Shown one piece after another: positions 25,986-34,471 of a DNA stretch of 64,000 nt; within the stretch, counting starts at the first letter, position 1; each line of letters begins with the position of its first letter. Source of the stretch: Methylobacterium crusticola (GTDB lineage: Bacteria; Pseudomonadota; Alphaproteobacteria; Rhizobiales; Beijerinckiaceae); assembly GCF_003574465.1 (NCBI RefSeq), contig NZ_QOWC01000002.1:1-64000 (forward strand). The letters run 5' to 3'. A program made the position numbers and the translations under genes. The notes under the pieces were generated by a model. It was not told the DNA's origin. It did not search any database and saw only the letters and a list, made by a program, of their open reading frames with translations.

Positions 25986-26549
25986 TCAGGCGACGCGGTC
26001 GAGGCGCGCCGCCCGGGGGCGCGGCACCGCGTGGGCGGCGAGCTCCGCCGCCGCCTGGGCGATGCGGTCGCGGGTCAGCGGGTCGGTGACGGTGCCGCCC
26101 TGCAGGTCCTCGTCGCCGGCGTAGAGGGCGGTGGGCAGCGTCAGGGCGGAGAAGAAGCCGAAGAGCGGGCGGAGCTGGTGCTCGACCGCGAGGGCGTGGC
26201 GGCGTCCCCCGCCCGTCGCCGCGAGGACGACGGGGCGCCCGTGCAGCGCCTCGGGCTCGACGAAGTCGAACAGGTGCTTGAACAGCCCCGCGTAGGAGCC
26301 CTTGTAGATCGGGGACCCGACGATGAGCCCGTCCGCCTCCTCGATCGCCTCGAGGGCCGCGCGGCCCGCCTCCGGCAGGTCGGCGCGGCTGAACGCGCCG
26401 AGGCCCGGGCCGATCTCCGCGAGGTCGAACAGCGTGAAGCTGATCTCGCGCCGGCGCGCCACCTCCTGGGCCACGATCTCCACGAGGGCCGTCGTCCGGG
26501 ACGGCCGCCGCGTGCTGCCGGACACGCCGACGATGCGCGGCCGGCTCAC
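25986..26549 (-). CDS. ssuE: NADPH-dependent FMN reductase
   Basis: A 187-residue flavodoxin-like protein with the FMN-phosphate loop GVSGSTRRPSRTTAL at 8-22, GSPIYKGSYAGLFKHLFD near 79, and ATGGGRRHALAVEHQLRPL. SsuE reduces FMN for SsuD. It starts GTG 26549; the preceding short frame ends in the overlapping TGA (GTGA). It is the first enzyme gene of the operon. Confidence 0.93.
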   Translation of the reverse strand: MSRPRIVGVSGSTRRPSRTTALVEIVAQEVARRREISFTLFDLAEIGPGLGAFSRADLPEAGRAALEAIEEADGLIVGSPIYKGSYAGLFKHLFDFVEPEALHGRPVVLAATGGGRRHALAVEHQLRPLFGFFSALTLPTALYAGDEDLQGGTVTDPLTRDRIAQAAAELAAHAVPRPRAARLDRVA

Positions 26550-26644
26550 GCGCGGAACTCCGCCCGGCGCCGCAGCCCGGCCGCCGGACGAGGAGAATCG
26601 ATGTCGCGTCCCGGCTCCCGGCCGAGATCGTCAGTGTGCGTCAT
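26546..26644 (-). CDS. Possible 32-residue leader peptide before ssuE
   Basis: ATG 26644 opens a 32-codon frame whose TGA overlaps the ssuE GTG start, so it could couple translation. The product, beginning MTHTDDLGREPGRDID and ending RRRAEFRA, has no Cys or Met run of the kind used in sulfur attenuators. A 16-codon frame (26681-26631) overlaps its start. May be chance; no homologue is recognised. Confidence 0.25.
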   Translation of the reverse strand: MTHTDDLGREPGRDIDSPRPAAGLRRRAEFRA

Positions 26645-26882
26645 GGCCGTCCCGCCAATCGATCGTGATCGAGCTGATCATCCTCCCTATAGGGTGTGCA
26701 GCGCGGGCCCCGACGTCAACGCGAAGAGAATTTCTTTGTTCTGTCCGTTCAGGGAAGAGGAATACACGTTCGCGCCGGAGAGGGGATCGATTTTTCCCGT
26801 CCGGCGCCGGCCGCGGGGGCAAACCGCTCCGGGACGGGGCGCGGGCGGGCCCCGCCCCGGAGCGGCGGCGCGGGAACCCCCG
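26645..26882. promoter_or_regulatory. ssu operon promoter region
   Basis: Contains the most A+T-rich stretch hereabouts (26700-26810) and a perfect 10-bp palindrome ccctataggg (26685-26694), which also holds a -10-like tatagg on the minus strand. The left neighbour is ssuE; the right neighbour ends into this gap. A sulfur-responsive LysR-type or other regulator could act here, but no regulator gene is adjacent. Confidence 0.45.
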
Positions 26883-27584
26883 TCAGGGCGGCGCCGGCAG
26901 GCCCGCGGCGGCGAGAAGGGCGTCGGTGCCGATCGTCGTCGCGTCGAGGAGCGGCAGGCCCGCGACGACGGCCGGCAGGCGCCAGCCCGGCAGGTTGGTG
27001 CTCCAGACCAGCACCGCGTCGGCGCCCTCGCGGGCCAGCGCCCCCGCGGCCTCGGCGAGGCGGGCCGGGGGCACGAAGGCGGCGAGGCGGTTCTCGCTGA
27101 CGCCGAGGCCGGCGGCGGGGCCGAGCGCGACGCCCGCGTCGGCGAAGCGGCCGCGGACGAGGTGCACCTCGTCGGCGCCGCCCTGGACCAGGAGCCCGAC
27201 CCGGGCGTGGCCCGCGCGGCGGATGCGGTCGCGGGCCGCGAGCGCCGTCGTCACGACGGGCAGGCCGGTGCGGCGGCCGAGGCGCTCGCACAGCCGCTCG
27301 TCGGGCCGGAAGCCCAGGGCGGCGCCGCGGGTGGCGTTCCAGCCGATGGCCGCCACGCCCGCATCCGCCAGGAGGTGGGCCGCGTCGAGGAAGACCGCCT
27401 CGTCGTAGGCCGGCGAGCCGCGCCGCGTCATGGCGTGGTAGGGCACGCGGGCGTAGCAGGCCGCGGCGTCGGCGCGCCCCGAGAGCCGCGCCTCGGTGGC
27501 GCGCTCCACCACGCGGTTCGACGACGGCAGGATCACGCCGAGCGCCACGGCCGGGACGGCCGCCCCCTCCTCATCCTCCGGCAT
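26883..27584 (-). CDS. Asp/Glu racemase-superfamily protein (maleate isomerase / arylmalonate decarboxylase-like)
   Basis: A 233-residue protein. The N-terminal GVILPSSNRVVE matches the maleate isomerase/arylmalonate decarboxylase branch. In those enzymes two Cys do the chemistry. Here the first site reads AIGWNATRGA and the second VLVWSTNLPG, with no Cys in either; Ser stands in the usual C-T-N-L. The only Cys residues are near 44 and in RLCERL. Activity may therefore differ or be lost. The start overlaps the end of the GntR regulator by 14 bases. Together with the transporter and the amidase across the promoter, a role in uptake and breakdown of a ureide, imide or diacid is plausible. Confidence 0.8.
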   Translation of the reverse strand: MPEDEEGAAVPAVALGVILPSSNRVVERATEARLSGRADAAACYARVPYHAMTRRGSPAYDEAVFLDAAHLLADAGVAAIGWNATRGAALGFRPDERLCERLGRRTGLPVVTTALAARDRIRRAGHARVGLLVQGGADEVHLVRGRFADAGVALGPAAGLGVSENRLAAFVPPARLAEAAGALAREGADAVLVWSTNLPGWRLPAVVAGLPLLDATTIGTDALLAAAGLPAPP

Positions 27585-28269
27585 CGGTCCGGTCCTCCGA
27601 CAGGCGGGCCACGAGCAGGGCCTGGGTGCGGGCGACGTGGTGGGCCATGAGGGAGCGGGCCCGCTCGGCCTCCCGCGCCCGCAGGGCCTCCAGGATGGCC
27701 CGGTGCTCGCGCAGCGATTCCTCGACCCGCCCGCCCGACGCGAGGGCGAAGTTGCGCGCGCGGGCGAGGCGGCCGAACACCCGCCCGTGCGCCTCCGCCA
27801 CCGCCTCGCTGCGGGCGCCCGCGACGATCAGGCGGTGGGCCAAGCGGTTGAGGCGCGTGTAGGCGTCGCGGTCGCCGGCGGCGGCCTCCATGGCGGCCTG
27901 GAGGCGCGCGAGGCGGCCGATCTCGGCCGGCGTCATGCGGGAGGCCGCGAGGCCGGCCGCGAAGCTCTCGAGGGCCGCCTCGAGCTCGAACAGCGGCACC
28001 AGCCCCGCGGGGTCGAGGCGCGAGACCAGGGCCGCCCGGTTGCGCCGGAGCGTCACCAGCCCCTCGCCGGCGAGGAGCTTCAGGGCCTCGCGGACCGGCG
28101 TCCGGGAGACGCCGAGGCGCTGGACGAGGTCGGGCTCGTTCAGCGCCTCGCCGGGCGCGAGGGCGTCGAGGAGGATCAGCCGGCGCAGGGCCGCGGCCGC
28201 CCGCTCGGTGCGGGACGGCCCGGGCCGGCGGGTGCGCGGAGCGGCGGGGCCGCGCGCCGCCTCCTCCAT
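27571..28269 (-). CDS. GntR-family (FCD) transcriptional regulator
   Basis: A 232-residue DNA-binding protein. The winged helix-turn-helix lies at about 20-90 (EPDLVQRLGVSRTPVREALK), and the C-terminal helical FCD effector domain at about 95-220 has the R/H metal-site pattern (LNRLAHRLI, EHRAIL, HHVARTQ). ATG 28269 overlaps the stop of the permease before it (ATGA). It probably senses the substrate of the local operon. A candidate site is the inverted repeat at 32503-32519. Confidence 0.93.
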   Translation of the reverse strand: MEEAARGPAAPRTRRPGPSRTERAAAALRRLILLDALAPGEALNEPDLVQRLGVSRTPVREALKLLAGEGLVTLRRNRAALVSRLDPAGLVPLFELEAALESFAAGLAASRMTPAEIGRLARLQAAMEAAAGDRDAYTRLNRLAHRLIVAGARSEAVAEAHGRVFGRLARARNFALASGGRVEESLREHRAILEALRAREAERARSLMAHHVARTQALLVARLSEDRTDAGG

Positions 28270-29081
28270 CAGACCAGCCGCTTCGACAGGCCGGTCAGGC
28301 GCTCCATCAGGGCGATGACCGCGATGGTGGCGACGATGAGCACGCCCGACAGGGCCGCGATGGTGACGTCGAGCCGCCCCTCGAGGTCCTGCCACATCCG
28401 GATCGGCAGCATGTCGGTGGCCGCGTCGCGCAGGAAGAGGGAGACCGGGATGTTGTCGAAGGAGGCCATGAAGGCGAGGAAGCCCCCCGACAGGATGCCG
28501 GGCCGGATCAGCGGCAGGGTGATGCGCCGCAGGGTGTAGAGCCGCGAGGCCCCGAGGCTCGCCGAGCCCTCGAGCAGCACGGGCTGGAGCTGGGTCAGGG
28601 CCGCGACGGTGTTGCGCACGACGTAGGGCACGCACACGATGGTGTGCCCGATGACGAGCGTCGCGACCGAGACCGGCCAGCCGAGCAGCGAGAAGTACAT
28701 CAGGCTCGACAGCCCGAAGGCCAGGGCCGGCAGGATCAGGGGCGACAGGAACAGGCTGTCGAGGAGGCGCGCCGCCAACCGCGGCGAGCGCGCCACCGCG
28801 AGGGCCGCCAGCACCCCGAGGACGACCGCGAGCAGCGTCGCGAAGAACGCCACCCTGAGGCTGTTGCCGAGGGCGAAGTGGAGCTGCCAGGCCTCCATCA
28901 GCTCCCCGTACCAGCGCAGCGAGTAGCCCGGCGGGGGAAACCGCAGGGACAGCCCGTCCGTGAACGAGACCACGAGCACGATCGCGGTCGGGGCGAGGAG
29001 CAGCACCAGGGCCGCGAGGGCGAGGAGGAGGACGAGCCCCTCGAAGCTGAGGCGGTCGAGGGCGCCGGGGGAGCGGGACAT
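28269..29081 (-). CDS. ABC transporter permease, PotC-like
   Basis: A 270-residue inner-membrane permease of the spermidine/putrescine (PotC/YdcV) family with six predicted helices. The EAA-type loop is EGSASLGASRLYTLRRITLPLIRPG near residue 175. It partners the PotB-like protein, 11 bases upstream, and the PotA- and PotD-like proteins further up. The substrate is not determinable; these families also carry amino-acid derivatives and opines. Confidence 0.92.
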   Translation of the reverse strand: MSRSPGALDRLSFEGLVLLLALAALVLLLAPTAIVLVVSFTDGLSLRFPPPGYSLRWYGELMEAWQLHFALGNSLRVAFFATLLAVVLGVLAALAVARSPRLAARLLDSLFLSPLILPALAFGLSSLMYFSLLGWPVSVATLVIGHTIVCVPYVVRNTVAALTQLQPVLLEGSASLGASRLYTLRRITLPLIRPGILSGGFLAFMASFDNIPVSLFLRDAATDMLPIRMWQDLEGRLDVTIAALSGVLIVATIAVIALMERLTGLSKRLV

Positions 29082-29092
29082 CGGGCGGGGCC

Positions 29093-29944
29093 TCAGGTCT
29101 GGGCGTAGCCGCGGGCGAGGCGGCCGAGGGCGTTGAAGGCCAGGATCACGGCCAGCACCGCGACGAGGAAGATCACCGACATCGCCGCCGCGAAGGGCCA
29201 GTTCTGCAGCGCGATGGCCTGCTGGTAGATGTAGCCCGGCATGAACAGCATCTGGCCGCCGCCGATCAGCGACTGGGTGATGAAGCCGGAGATCGCCGCC
29301 GCGAAGGTCAGGACCGAGCCGGCGATCAGCCCGGGCAGCGACAGGGGCAGCGTCACCCGCAGGAAGGTGCGCCAGCGCCCGGCGCCGAGGGCCTCGGAGG
29401 CGTCCCAGAGGCTCGGGTCGATGCGCGCGAGGGCGGTCATCAGGGGCAGCACCATCAGGGGCATCTGCACCTGGGCGAGGGCCGCCACGAGGCCGCCCTC
29501 GGCGTAGAGGAGGCGCACCGGCCCGTCCGTGAGCCCGAGGCTCGACAGCACGCCGTTGACCACCCCCTGCCGGCCCAGAATCACGATCCACGCGAAGGTG
29601 CGGATGACGACGCTCGTGAGGAGCGGCGTCAGCACGGCCAGGATGACGAGGCCGCGCACGAGGGACCCGGCCCGGGTCGCCACCAGCGCCAGCGGGTAGC
29701 CGAGGCCGAGGCAGACCGCCGTGACCTTGAGGCCGAGCCAGAGCGTGCCGCCGAGGACGCCGAGGCTGAAGCGGTCGCCCAGGAACGCGGCGTACTGCGA
29801 CAGCCCGTACCGCCCGTCCGCCCCCCGGAGCGAGAGGGCGAGGAGCGCCGCCAGGGGCGCGGCGAAGAAGGCCGCGAAGAACAGGGCGAGGGGGCTCGCC
29901 AGCCGCAGGTCGTAGGCCGTGACGTCGGGCTGCGCGCGGGCCAT
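29093..29944 (-). CDS. ABC transporter permease, PotB-like
   Basis: A 283-residue inner-membrane protein with six hydrophobic segments and the loop DASEALGAGRWRTFLRVTLP near residue 180. It is the first permease of a PotABCD-type importer. Its ATG 29944 is followed upstream by a 275-bp gap with tandem repeats that separates it from the binding-protein gene. Confidence 0.92.
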   Translation of the reverse strand: MARAQPDVTAYDLRLASPLALFFAAFFAAPLAALLALSLRGADGRYGLSQYAAFLGDRFSLGVLGGTLWLGLKVTAVCLGLGYPLALVATRAGSLVRGLVILAVLTPLLTSVVIRTFAWIVILGRQGVVNGVLSSLGLTDGPVRLLYAEGGLVAALAQVQMPLMVLPLMTALARIDPSLWDASEALGAGRWRTFLRVTLPLSLPGLIAGSVLTFAAAISGFITQSLIGGGQMLFMPGYIYQQAIALQNWPFAAAMSVIFLVAVLAVILAFNALGRLARGYAQT

Positions 29945-29959
29945 GCTCGGGTCCTCTTA

Positions 29960-30019
29960 CCGGGTGACGGGGTCCTGTTCCGGCTGACGGGGTCCTGTTA
30001 CCGGCTGACGGGGTCCTGG
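29960..30019. repeat. 20-21-nt tandem repeat in intergenic region
   Basis: Three copies built on gacggggtcctg (29960-29979, 29980-30000, 30001-30019). It lies between the binding-protein and permease genes of the Pot-like operon. The remainder of the gap (30020-30219) is G+C-rich with no gene seen. Confidence 0.75.
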
Positions 30020-30219
30020 CGCGGCCCGGGCCGGCGCGGCGGGCTTCCGGGCGCCGCGCCTTCGCGTCCCGACGCAAGGACCGCGGCGAGCCGGTTGCCG
30101 CCTCGCCGGAACCCGCCCTCAGCCGGGTCCGCAGGAGTGGCCGCCGGTTCTGCGACGGAGACCCGCGACCTCCCGGGAACCGAAGCGGGCGACGCGTCGG
30201 CCCGCCGACGCGAGCCTGC

Positions 30220-31266
30220 TCAGAGCCGGATCTCGCGGTTGAACCGCTCGATCCAGGCCGGGCGCTGCGCGTTGATGGTCTTCCAATCCTGGAACACGAA
30301 CTTCCGGCGCAGGTCGTCGGTGTCCTTGGCCAGCACCTTGGCGATCTCGCCGCTCATCCTCACCTTGGCGTTCGTCGGCACGATCAGGTAGGGGGCCTGC
30401 ATCAGCCTGGTCTGGACCGGCTCGGAGATCGCCGCCTCGATGAGCTTGAAGGCGAGCTCCCGGTTCGGCGAGTTCCGGACGATCTGGATCGCGGTCTTGA
30501 ACGCGATGGCGCCCTCCTTGGGGGCCACGAACTCCACCGGGACGCCCTTGGCCTTGAGGATCTGGATGGCGTTGAAGTTGCCGGGCGAGATGTCGACCTG
30601 GCCCTGCTGGAAGAGCGTCGCCAGCGCCCCCGGGTTGGCCGCCACGGCGGAGAGGTTGGGCTTGAGGGCCTCCATGGCCTTGAAGGCCGGATCGATGTTC
30701 GCCTCCGAGCCGCCGTGCATCTTGGCGACCTCGACCATGAAGCCGGTGCCGAGGGTGGAGTTCATGGTGGTGATGCCGACCCGGCCCTTGTACTCGGGCC
30801 GCCACAGGTCGGCCCAGGAGGTCGGCGGCGTCCGCACCGTGTCGGGGTTGTAGGTCAGGCCGACGACCTGGAAGAAGGCGGCCGGCCCCGTGGCCTCCTG
30901 GGCGTCCGGGATCAGCTCCTTGAAGGCGGCGCTGCGCTCCACGGGGTAGGGCTCGACGAGGTCCTGCGCCGTGGCGGTGAGGGCCGGGCCGGGGTCGTGC
31001 AGCATCACGTCGATCGGGGGCGCCGCCCTGGCGGCCGAGACCTTGGCGATCTGGTCGACGGACAGCATCGGGTCGAGGACGATCGGCGCGTTGCCGGTCT
31101 CCCGGCGGAAGGCCGGCACCAGCACGGCCTTGTGCGCCTCCTCCCAGCTGCCCGTGAAGGTGGCGAAGACGAGCGGCCGGGCCTGCGCGAGGGACAGGCC
31201 CGGGAACAGCTCCACGGCGCCGAGCGACAGGGCGGTGGTGAGGAGGCGGCGGCGGTCGAGGCGCAT
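30220..31266 (-). CDS. ABC transporter substrate-binding protein, PotD-like
   Basis: A 348-residue periplasmic binding protein (SBP family 1). The signal MRLDRRRLLTTALSLGAVE is cut near SLAQA-RP. The mature part has FATFTGSWEEAH, DVMLHDPGPA, GLTYNPDTV, TSWADLWRPEYKGRVG and ISPGNFNAIQILKAKG. It is the periplasmic receptor of the importer encoded around it. Polyamine specificity is not proven. Confidence 0.93.
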   Translation of the reverse strand: MRLDRRRLLTTALSLGAVELFPGLSLAQARPLVFATFTGSWEEAHKAVLVPAFRRETGNAPIVLDPMLSVDQIAKVSAARAAPPIDVMLHDPGPALTATAQDLVEPYPVERSAAFKELIPDAQEATGPAAFFQVVGLTYNPDTVRTPPTSWADLWRPEYKGRVGITTMNSTLGTGFMVEVAKMHGGSEANIDPAFKAMEALKPNLSAVAANPGALATLFQQGQVDISPGNFNAIQILKAKGVPVEFVAPKEGAIAFKTAIQIVRNSPNRELAFKLIEAAISEPVQTRLMQAPYLIVPTNAKVRMSGEIAKVLAKDTDDLRRKFVFQDWKTINAQRPAWIERFNREIRL

Positions 31267-31291
31267 CGCGGGGGACCTTCTCGTCGGGGGT

Positions 31292-32458
31292 TCAGGCGGC
31301 GGCCGGGAACGCGGAGGCGAGGCCCGGGGCGACCACGACCCGGACCGGCGTCCCGGGCGGGCGCAGCGTGCCGCCGCCGAGGCGCGGCTCGGCGATCTTG
31401 AGCGGGCTGCCGGCCCCGACCCGCACCTCGTGGATGACCGTGGGGCCGAGGGGCAGCGCCATCTCGACGATTCCGGCGATGCCCGCCGGCGCCTCGCCCC
31501 CCGCGGGGCCCGCCGGCGCGTCGGAGAGGCGCAGGTGCTCGGGCCGCAGGCAGGCCACCACCCGCCCGCCGGGGGCGACGCGCCGGCCGAGCGGCCGGGC
31601 CAGGATCTCGCCCCCGGCGTCGAGGGCGATCCGGCAGCCCGCCGGGTCGGCGCCGACGAGCCGGCCCGGCATGGTGTTGGCCGAGCCCACGAAGGTGTTG
31701 ACGAACAGGCTCTCGGGCGCGTCGTAGACCGTGGTCGGGGGCGCGAACTGCTCGAGGCGCCCCTGCGACAGCACCGCCACCCGGTCGGACAGCGACAGGG
31801 CCTCCTCCTGGTCGTGGGTGACGAGGAGCGTGGTCACGCCCGCGACGCGCTGGAGGCGCTTCACCTCGATCTGCATGTCGAGGCGCAGGTTCTTGTCGAG
31901 GGCCGCGAAGGGCTCGTCGAGGAGGAGGACCGCCGGCCGGATGGCGAGGGCGCGGGCGAGGGCCACGCGCTGCTGCTGCCCGCCCGAGAGCTGGCGCGGG
32001 GTGCGCTCCGCCAGGGCGCCGAGCTGCACGAGGTCGAGCAGGCGGCGCGCCTCGCTCGCCTGCTCCGCCTTCGGGGCGCCGCGGGCCGCGAGCCCGTAGG
32101 CGACGTTCTCGGCGACGGTGAGGTGGGGGAACAGGGCGTAGTTCTGGAACACGATGCCGACGGCGCGGCGGCTCGGCGGCAGGTCGTCCATGATCCGGTC
32201 GCCGACGATCACCCGCCCCTCGGTCTGGCGCAGGAAGCCCGCGACGATGCGCAGGAGCGTGGTCTTGCCGCAGCCGGAGGGCCCGAGCAGCGAGACGAGC
32301 TCGCCGCCGCGGATGTCGAGGTTCACGCCCTCCACGGCGACCGAGCCGCCGTACCGGTGGGTGATGCCGTCGAGGACGACGGAGCGTCCCGCCGCCTCCC
32401 CGGCGCCCCCCGGCGCCCCCGCGCCGGCGGGGCGGGCCGGGCTCGTGCTGGCCGACAT
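31292..32458 (-). CDS. ABC transporter ATP-binding protein, PotA-like
   Basis: A 388-residue ATPase. Walker A is GPSGCGKTTLL near 60, the signature is [15 protein letters not shown] near 155, Walker B is VLLLDEPFAALD and the switch is THDQEEA. A C-terminal TOBE/OB regulatory domain spans about 265-388. ATG 32458 is first in the leftward operon, with ggggaag upstream. It is divergent from the amidase gene. Confidence 0.93.
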   Translation of the reverse strand: MSASTSPARPAGAGAPGGAGEAAGRSVVLDGITHRYGGSVAVEGVNLDIRGGELVSLLGPSGCGKTTLLRIVAGFLRQTEGRVIVGDRIMDDLPPSRRAVGIVFQNYALFPHLTVAENVAYGLAARGAPKAEQASEARRLLDLVQLGALAERTPRQLSGGQQQRVALARALAIRPAVLLLDEPFAALDKNLRLDMQIEVKRLQRVAGVTTLLVTHDQEEALSLSDRVAVLSQGRLEQFAPPTTVYDAPESLFVNTFVGSANTMPGRLVGADPAGCRIALDAGGEILARPLGRRVAPGGRVVACLRPEHLRLSDAPAGPAGGEAPAGIAGIVEMALPLGPTVIHEVRVGAGSPLKIAEPRLGGGTLRPPGTPVRVVVAPGLASAFPAAA

Positions 32459-32502
32459 CGTCACGATGGATCTTCCCCGGCATCGATCTTGCCGGCAGGA
32501 CT

Positions 32503-32519
32503 TGGCAAATCGTATGCCA
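32503..32519. promoter_or_regulatory. Inverted repeat between potA-like and amidase genes
   Basis: Arms tggca (32503-32507) and tgcca (32515-32519) flank a 7-base spacer holding atcgta. The site lies in the 147-bp divergent promoter region and overlaps a possible -10 (tacgat) for the leftward operon. It is a plausible operator for the GntR/FCD regulator at 27571-28269. Confidence 0.4.
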
Positions 32520-32605
32520 TCCCGTGGAAAGGCCAGGCCGCGCCGGGGGTTGGCGTGCGCGAGGCCGAGCCCCGATGCCCAATCGGGCAGCACGAGGAGC
32601 ACCGC

Positions 32606-34042
32606 ATGAGCACGGAGCTGTGGCGCCTCGGCGCGACCGAGATGGCGGCCCTGTTCGCCGCCGGCACCGCCTCGCCGGTCGACGCGCTCGAGGCCGGGCT
32701 CGCCCGGGCGGCGGCCTGGGAGCCCGTCCTCAACGCGCTGACGCGCACGAACCCGGGCGCGCGGGCCGAGGCGGAGGCGAGCGCGGCCCGCTGGCGGGCC
32801 GGCACCCCCCTGTCGCCCCTCGACGGGGTGCCGATGACCGTCAAGGAGTTCCTGGTCGCCCGGGGCCTGCCGGCGACCTACGGCGAGCCCGGCCCGGACG
32901 GCCCGGCTCCGGGCGAGGTGCCGGCGGACCGCGACGAGCTGCCGGTGGCCCGCATGCGCGCCGCCGGTCTCGTGACCCTGGCCAAGACCGCGATGCCGGA
33001 ATTCGCCGTGCAGGGGTACACGGCGAGCGCCCGGTTCGGCGTCACGGGCAATCCCTGGAACCCGGCCCTGACCCCGGGCGGCTCGACCGGCGGCGGGGCC
33101 GCCGCCACCGCGGCCGGCTACGCCCCGGTCGGGCTCGGCACCGACGGGGGCGGCTCGCTGCGGCGGCCCGCCGCCCACACGGGGCTCGTCGGGCTCAAGA
33201 GCTCGCTCGGCCTCGTGCCGCGCCACGGCGGCCTGCCCTCCCCGCTCCTCGACTTCGAGGTCGCGGGTGCCCTCACCCGCAATGTGGCCGACAGCCGGGC
33301 GGTGCTGGCCATCATGGCGGGCGCCGACCCGCGGGTGCTGTGGTCGACCTTCCGCGCCGGGCCGAGCCGGCCGGAGCGGCCGCTGCGGGCGATCTACGTC
33401 GAGCGCCTCGGCGACGCTCCCGTCGATCCGGCGATCGCCGCGTCTTGCCGCCGGGCGCTCGACGACCTCCGGGCCCTCGGCGTCGGCGTCGAGGAGGGCC
33501 CCCTGCCGTTCGCGGTCGACGCGCTCAACGCCCTCTGGCCCGAGATCGGCCGCATCGGCCTCGCGCACCTGTTCGCGGCCGATCCCGCCCTCGCCGCGCG
33601 GGCGAGCGCGCCCTACCGCGCCATGGCGCAGGAGGGCGCCGGCGCGCCGGCGACGCTCCTGATGGGCATCCTCGAGCGGGTCCGGGCCCTGCGCGACGCG
33701 GCGAGCGCCGCCTTCGCGGAGATGGACCTGATCGTGACGCCGGCCACGGCCGCCCAGCCCTGGCCCGCCGACGCGGTCTTCCCCCCGACGATCGACGGGC
33801 AGGCGGTCGGGCCGCGCGGCCACGCGGTCTACTCGGGGTGGGTCAACGCCGCGGCCCTGCCGGCCTTGAGCCTGCCGATCGACCCGGCCCCGGACGGGAT
33901 GCCGGTCGGCCTCCACCTCGTCGCCGGGTTCGGCCGCGACCGGCTCCTCCTCGACGTCGCGGAGGCGATGGAGCGCCGCCGCCCCTGGTCGCAGCGCTGG
34001 CCCGTCCCGCCCGGGCCCAGCGGCGGGGAGGCGGCGCCGTGA
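32606..34042 (+). CDS. Amidase (amidase signature family)
   Basis: A 478-residue Ser-cisSer-Lys hydrolase. The Lys is in PMTVKEFL near 77, the cis-Ser in TPGGSTGGGAA near 155, and the nucleophile Ser in GTDGGGSLRRPA near 180. It hydrolyses an amide to acid and ammonia; the substrate is unknown. ATG 32606 has gaggag ten bases upstream. The stop overlaps the GTG of the transthyretin-like gene, so both are made together. It is divergent from the Pot-like importer, which may bring in its substrate. Confidence 0.92.
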   Translation: MSTELWRLGATEMAALFAAGTASPVDALEAGLARAAAWEPVLNALTRTNPGARAEAEASAARWRAGTPLSPLDGVPMTVKEFLVARGLPATYGEPGPDGPAPGEVPADRDELPVARMRAAGLVTLAKTAMPEFAVQGYTASARFGVTGNPWNPALTPGGSTGGGAAATAAGYAPVGLGTDGGGSLRRPAAHTGLVGLKSSLGLVPRHGGLPSPLLDFEVAGALTRNVADSRAVLAIMAGADPRVLWSTFRAGPSRPERPLRAIYVERLGDAPVDPAIAASCRRALDDLRALGVGVEEGPLPFAVDALNALWPEIGRIGLAHLFAADPALAARASAPYRAMAQEGAGAPATLLMGILERVRALRDAASAAFAEMDLIVTPATAAQPWPADAVFPPTIDGQAVGPRGHAVYSGWVNAAALPALSLPIDPAPDGMPVGLHLVAGFGRDRLLLDVAEAMERRRPWSQRWPVPPGPSGGEAAP

Positions 34043-34389
34043 GCGCCGGCGGCATCTCGGTCCACGCCGTCGACGTCGCGGCCGGGCGCGCCGCCGCGGG
34101 CCTGCGGGTGGTGATCGAGGCCCTGGAGCCGGTCCGCCGCCGCCTGGCCGAGGGCGTGATCGGTCCCGACGGGCAGCTCGACCACCCGGTCGTGCGCGGC
34201 GCCGGCGTGACGGCGGGCGTCCACGAGGTGACGTTCGCGATCGGCGACTACCTGGCGGCGTCCGACCCCGACGGCGCGCGCTTCCTCGACGCGGTGCCGT
34301 TCCGGTTCACGATCGCGGACCCGGCGGAGCACTACCACCTGCCGCTGAAGTTCACCCGGTTCGGCTACGCGATCTTCCGCGGGGTCTAG
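34039..34389 (+). CDS. Transthyretin-like protein (5-hydroxyisourate-hydrolase family)
   Basis: A 116-residue protein aligned over the whole HIUase length. It has SVHAVDVAAGRAA at the N-terminus (His kept) and EHYHLPLKFTRFGYAIFRGV at the end (His kept). The usual active-site Arg in the D-G-R segment is Gln (GPDGQLDH), and the family C-terminal Y-R-G-S is F-R-G-V. True HIU hydrolysis is therefore doubtful. It is co-translated with the amidase (GTGA), so it may act on a related cyclic amide or ureide. No other urate-pathway gene is in the window. Confidence 0.82.
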   Translation: MSAGGISVHAVDVAAGRAAAGLRVVIEALEPVRRRLAEGVIGPDGQLDHPVVRGAGVTAGVHEVTFAIGDYLAASDPDGARFLDAVPFRFTIADPAEHYHLPLKFTRFGYAIFRGV

Positions 34390-34390
34390 G

Positions 34391-34411
34391 GCGCGCCCCG
34401 GGGGGGCGCGC
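34391..34411 (+). terminator. Hairpin terminator after amidase operon
   Basis: A perfect 9-bp stem (gcgcgcccc, 34391-34399, with ggggcgcgc, 34403-34411), a 3-base loop, then gtttgac. It starts one base after the transthyretin-like stop. Strong stem, short T-run. Confidence 0.6.
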
Positions 34412-34471
34412 GTTTGACAGCGCGCGCCTGCGGCGCTCAGGTCCCGGCGGGCGCGGGCGCGGGAGGACGGG

